Positions 41,643 through 42,813 of a DNA stretch of 42,813 nucleotides are shown one piece after another. The translations under genes and the position numbers were made by a program. The notes under the pieces are model-generated. The model did no database searches. It saw only the letters and a program-made list of their open reading frames with translations, and had not been told where the DNA came from. The DNA is taken from the NCBI GenBank assembly GCA_002344965.1, contig DDUU01000061.1, forward strand, positions 1-42,813. Reading direction: 5' to 3'. The stretch is from Candidatus Tepidiaquacellales bacterium UBA2330 (GTDB taxonomy: Bacteria; Bacteroidota; Ignavibacteria; Tepidaquicellales; Tepidaquicellaceae). Numbering within the stretch: the first letter of the stretch is position 1; each line of letters begins with the position of its first letter.

Positions 41643-42022
41643 GATAAAATAATTTTAAATTTAATAATATTTACTTTAATATAATTATTTACTGAGACAA
41701 TCAATGTCAGGTTTTGGTAGTGTTAACAGGATAATAATTTAAAACAGACTTATTTTTAAAATTGAGTGATTGAGATCAGTTTAAATCAAATAATGAATAC
41801 AAACTTTAAAGCTGTATCAATCTAAAATCTAACCAGCTGCTTTGTGACAGATAATTATTGAAATACATCTCCTTTAAACGTAAAATGTACCGGAGATCTC
41901 CGCTTTTACTCATATTGAATTAATTTTTTAATAAAATAATTTATATTTTTTATTATGTACAAACATCACTCTGCATTATCAATATTTAAAATGTAAAAAC
42001 CATAAAAGATCTTTTGCTGCTT
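41643..42022. other. AT-rich intergenic region
   Basis: It contains a 12-bp perfect palindrome CGGAGATCTCCG (41891-41902) set between GTAAAA and TTTTAC, possibly a weak terminator for the minus-strand gene upstream or a binding site. No reading frame worth calling. Confidence 0.45.
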
Positions 42023-42643
42023 TCACGCATCACATGGCGTCACAAGATCTATCATGAGTAAGAAAAACTTCCCATCACTTTCTCCGAAATATAATCCCAT
42101 ATTCGAATCAGTAGTATAAAAGGAATATTTAAATTTATCACTGCTCCTCTCTGATTTTTCCCGAATAATTTTATAAACTCCGTTTTCATTTCCGTCTCCT
42201 TCAAAACCGTAATTTCCGTTATCATCTGCGTAACCATAAACACGTGAATTAAAATTTTTTTCCGGGGTATTGTTAAAATAACATCCGTCCTTATCCCAGC
42301 CCTCTTTATCGCTTTCACAATTATACTGAGGAAGACTGCCTTCTGCGGGTTCACAGTTTATTTTAAGATTTTTAATTCTGTAGAGATCAGTTTCTTTTGA
42401 GCTGTTTAGAACCGGATCGAAAGAACTGAAATAATAACAATTGATAAATGCGCCGGGATTGTCCAGGACAAAAATTCCGTGCTCAGGATCAATATACTCA
42501 TTCAGCGACGAAATATTCTTACTGTTAAAATCCGTTTTGAACTTCTCAAAAAATTTCAGAAAATCTTCATTACCGGGATTCCCGGCGAAAGCTGATGTCA
42601 GCTGATAAGAAAAGAGACAAAAAATTAATATTAGATTTTTCAT
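42023..42643 (-). CDS. Secreted protein of unknown function
   Basis: A 206-residue protein from the ATG at 42643, with a signal peptide (M-K-N-L-I-L-I-F-C-L-F-S-Y-Q-L-T-S-A-F-A, cleaved before G-N-P). The longer start at 42670 adds nine residues before it. Contains a D-F-L-K-F-F-E-K-F-K-T-D-F-N-S helix near the N-terminus, as in small periplasmic nuclear-transport-factor-like domains, then a stretch with four cysteines and many Gly/Asn/Asp (Y-G-Y-A-D-D-N-G-N-Y-G-F-E-G-D-G-N-E-N-G). No family was recognised. Confidence 0.6.
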   Translation of the reverse strand: MKNLILIFCLFSYQLTSAFAGNPGNEDFLKFFEKFKTDFNSKNISSLNEYIDPEHGIFVLDNPGAFINCYYFSSFDPVLNSSKETDLYRIKNLKINCEPAEGSLPQYNCESDKEGWDKDGCYFNNTPEKNFNSRVYGYADDNGNYGFEGDGNENGVYKIIREKSERSSDKFKYSFYTTDSNMGLYFGESDGKFFLLMIDLVTPCDA

Positions 42644-42709
42644 ATAAAAAGTTTTTAATTTATTAATCATTATATATTTTGAAAATATTTTTTTAAATAG
42701 TATTTGATT

Positions 42710-42813
42710 TTATATTCCTTCAAATTTTTCAATCAGCCAGGTTTTTTGTGAAACTATTTTTTCTTTTTCAATTTCACTCTTTAAATATAAAGCTTCATTA
42801 TTATTTGCTTTCA
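42710..42813 (-). CDS. 3' end of an unidentified gene, truncated by the window edge
   Basis: An open frame runs in from the right edge and stops at 42710-42712. The last 33 residues end K-T-W-L-I-E-K-F-E-G-I and are rich in Glu and Lys, helical in character. Its stop lies 66 bp upstream of the secreted-protein gene start at 42643, same strand. Too short to assign, and it could be chance. Confidence 0.4.
   Translation of the reverse strand, partial: KANNNEALYLKSEIEKEKIVSQKTWLIEKFEGI

Noticed and set aside
1..42813. tRNA or rRNA genes
   Set aside because: No cloverleaf with a GGTTCGA-type T-loop and CCA-end pattern, nor any rRNA-like block, was seen on either strand. A covariance scan would be needed for certainty.

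Overview
The window looks like chromosomal DNA of an AT-rich (by eye about one third G+C) Gram-negative bacterium of the Bacteroidota/Chlorobiota/Ignavibacteriota side of the FCB group. The evidence is four secreted proteins ending in a type IX secretion (T9SS) C-terminal domain with the N-Y/F/A-P-N-P-F-N-P signature, a TonB-dependent receptor with an N-terminal carboxypeptidase-like regulatory domain, many signal peptides ending in S-Q or a lipobox, a bacillithiol gene (bshC), a GTP-dependent PEP carboxykinase and a PASTA protein next to rpe. The style of the sorting domains (YPNPFNPTT) makes an Ignavibacteria-like organism the best guess, but no rRNA is present to settle it. No tRNA, rRNA, CRISPR array, transposase or complete prophage was seen. 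LAYOUT. 1-470: a 34-bp-period palindromic tandem repeat and a promoter region. 470-5596 (+): acyl-CoA transferase, queC, AI-2E-family permease and pckG, closed by a strong bidirectional terminator. 5697-9847 (-): two large secreted proteins, one with a C-terminal dockerin-like domain and one with a T9SS domain. 10316-13739 (-): TonB receptor, small lipoprotein and an IsdG-like haem monooxygenase, read here as a compact haem/iron acquisition locus, with a 17-bp perfect inverted repeat over the receptor start codon and an FNR-like operator upstream. 13906-17730 (-): bshC, a family-9 glycosyltransferase and an RlmI-like methyltransferase. 17815-19329 (+): T9SS beta-helix protein. 19342-21976 (-): smpB-tyrS-pdaD-ytxH. 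22022-25411: glyoxalase II-like hydrolase (+), then a secreted protein, M48 lipoprotein peptidase, PaaG-like hydratase and SRPBCC protein (-). 25480-26310 (+): arginine dihydrolase-like amidinotransferase. 26312-36195 (-): a tight ten-gene run: T9SS protein, PASTA protein, rpe, nnr, VanZ-lipoprotein fusion, nuoN, VWA protein, outer-membrane barrel, beta-propeller and ssb. 36616-38083: yajQ (+) and rlpA (-) sharing a bidirectional terminator. 38457-42813 (-): YCF48-type T9SS protein, two orphan secreted proteins, a DUF932-like gene and a truncated reading frame at the edge. HOW THE GENES WORK TOGETHER. Most of the window is housekeeping (tRNA charging and rescue, queuosine, gluconeogenesis, NAD(P)HX repair, pentose phosphates, respiration, DNA binding) interleaved with cell-envelope and secreted proteins. 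The parts most likely to hold something undescribed are the haem locus with its start-codon hairpin, the VanZ-lipoprotein fusion and the nuoN/VWA/barrel/propeller operon around it, and the two arginine-consuming enzymes. A diverged repeat of about 150 bp occurs twice (near 36.3 and 40.5 kb), and TTG start codons are unusually frequent.
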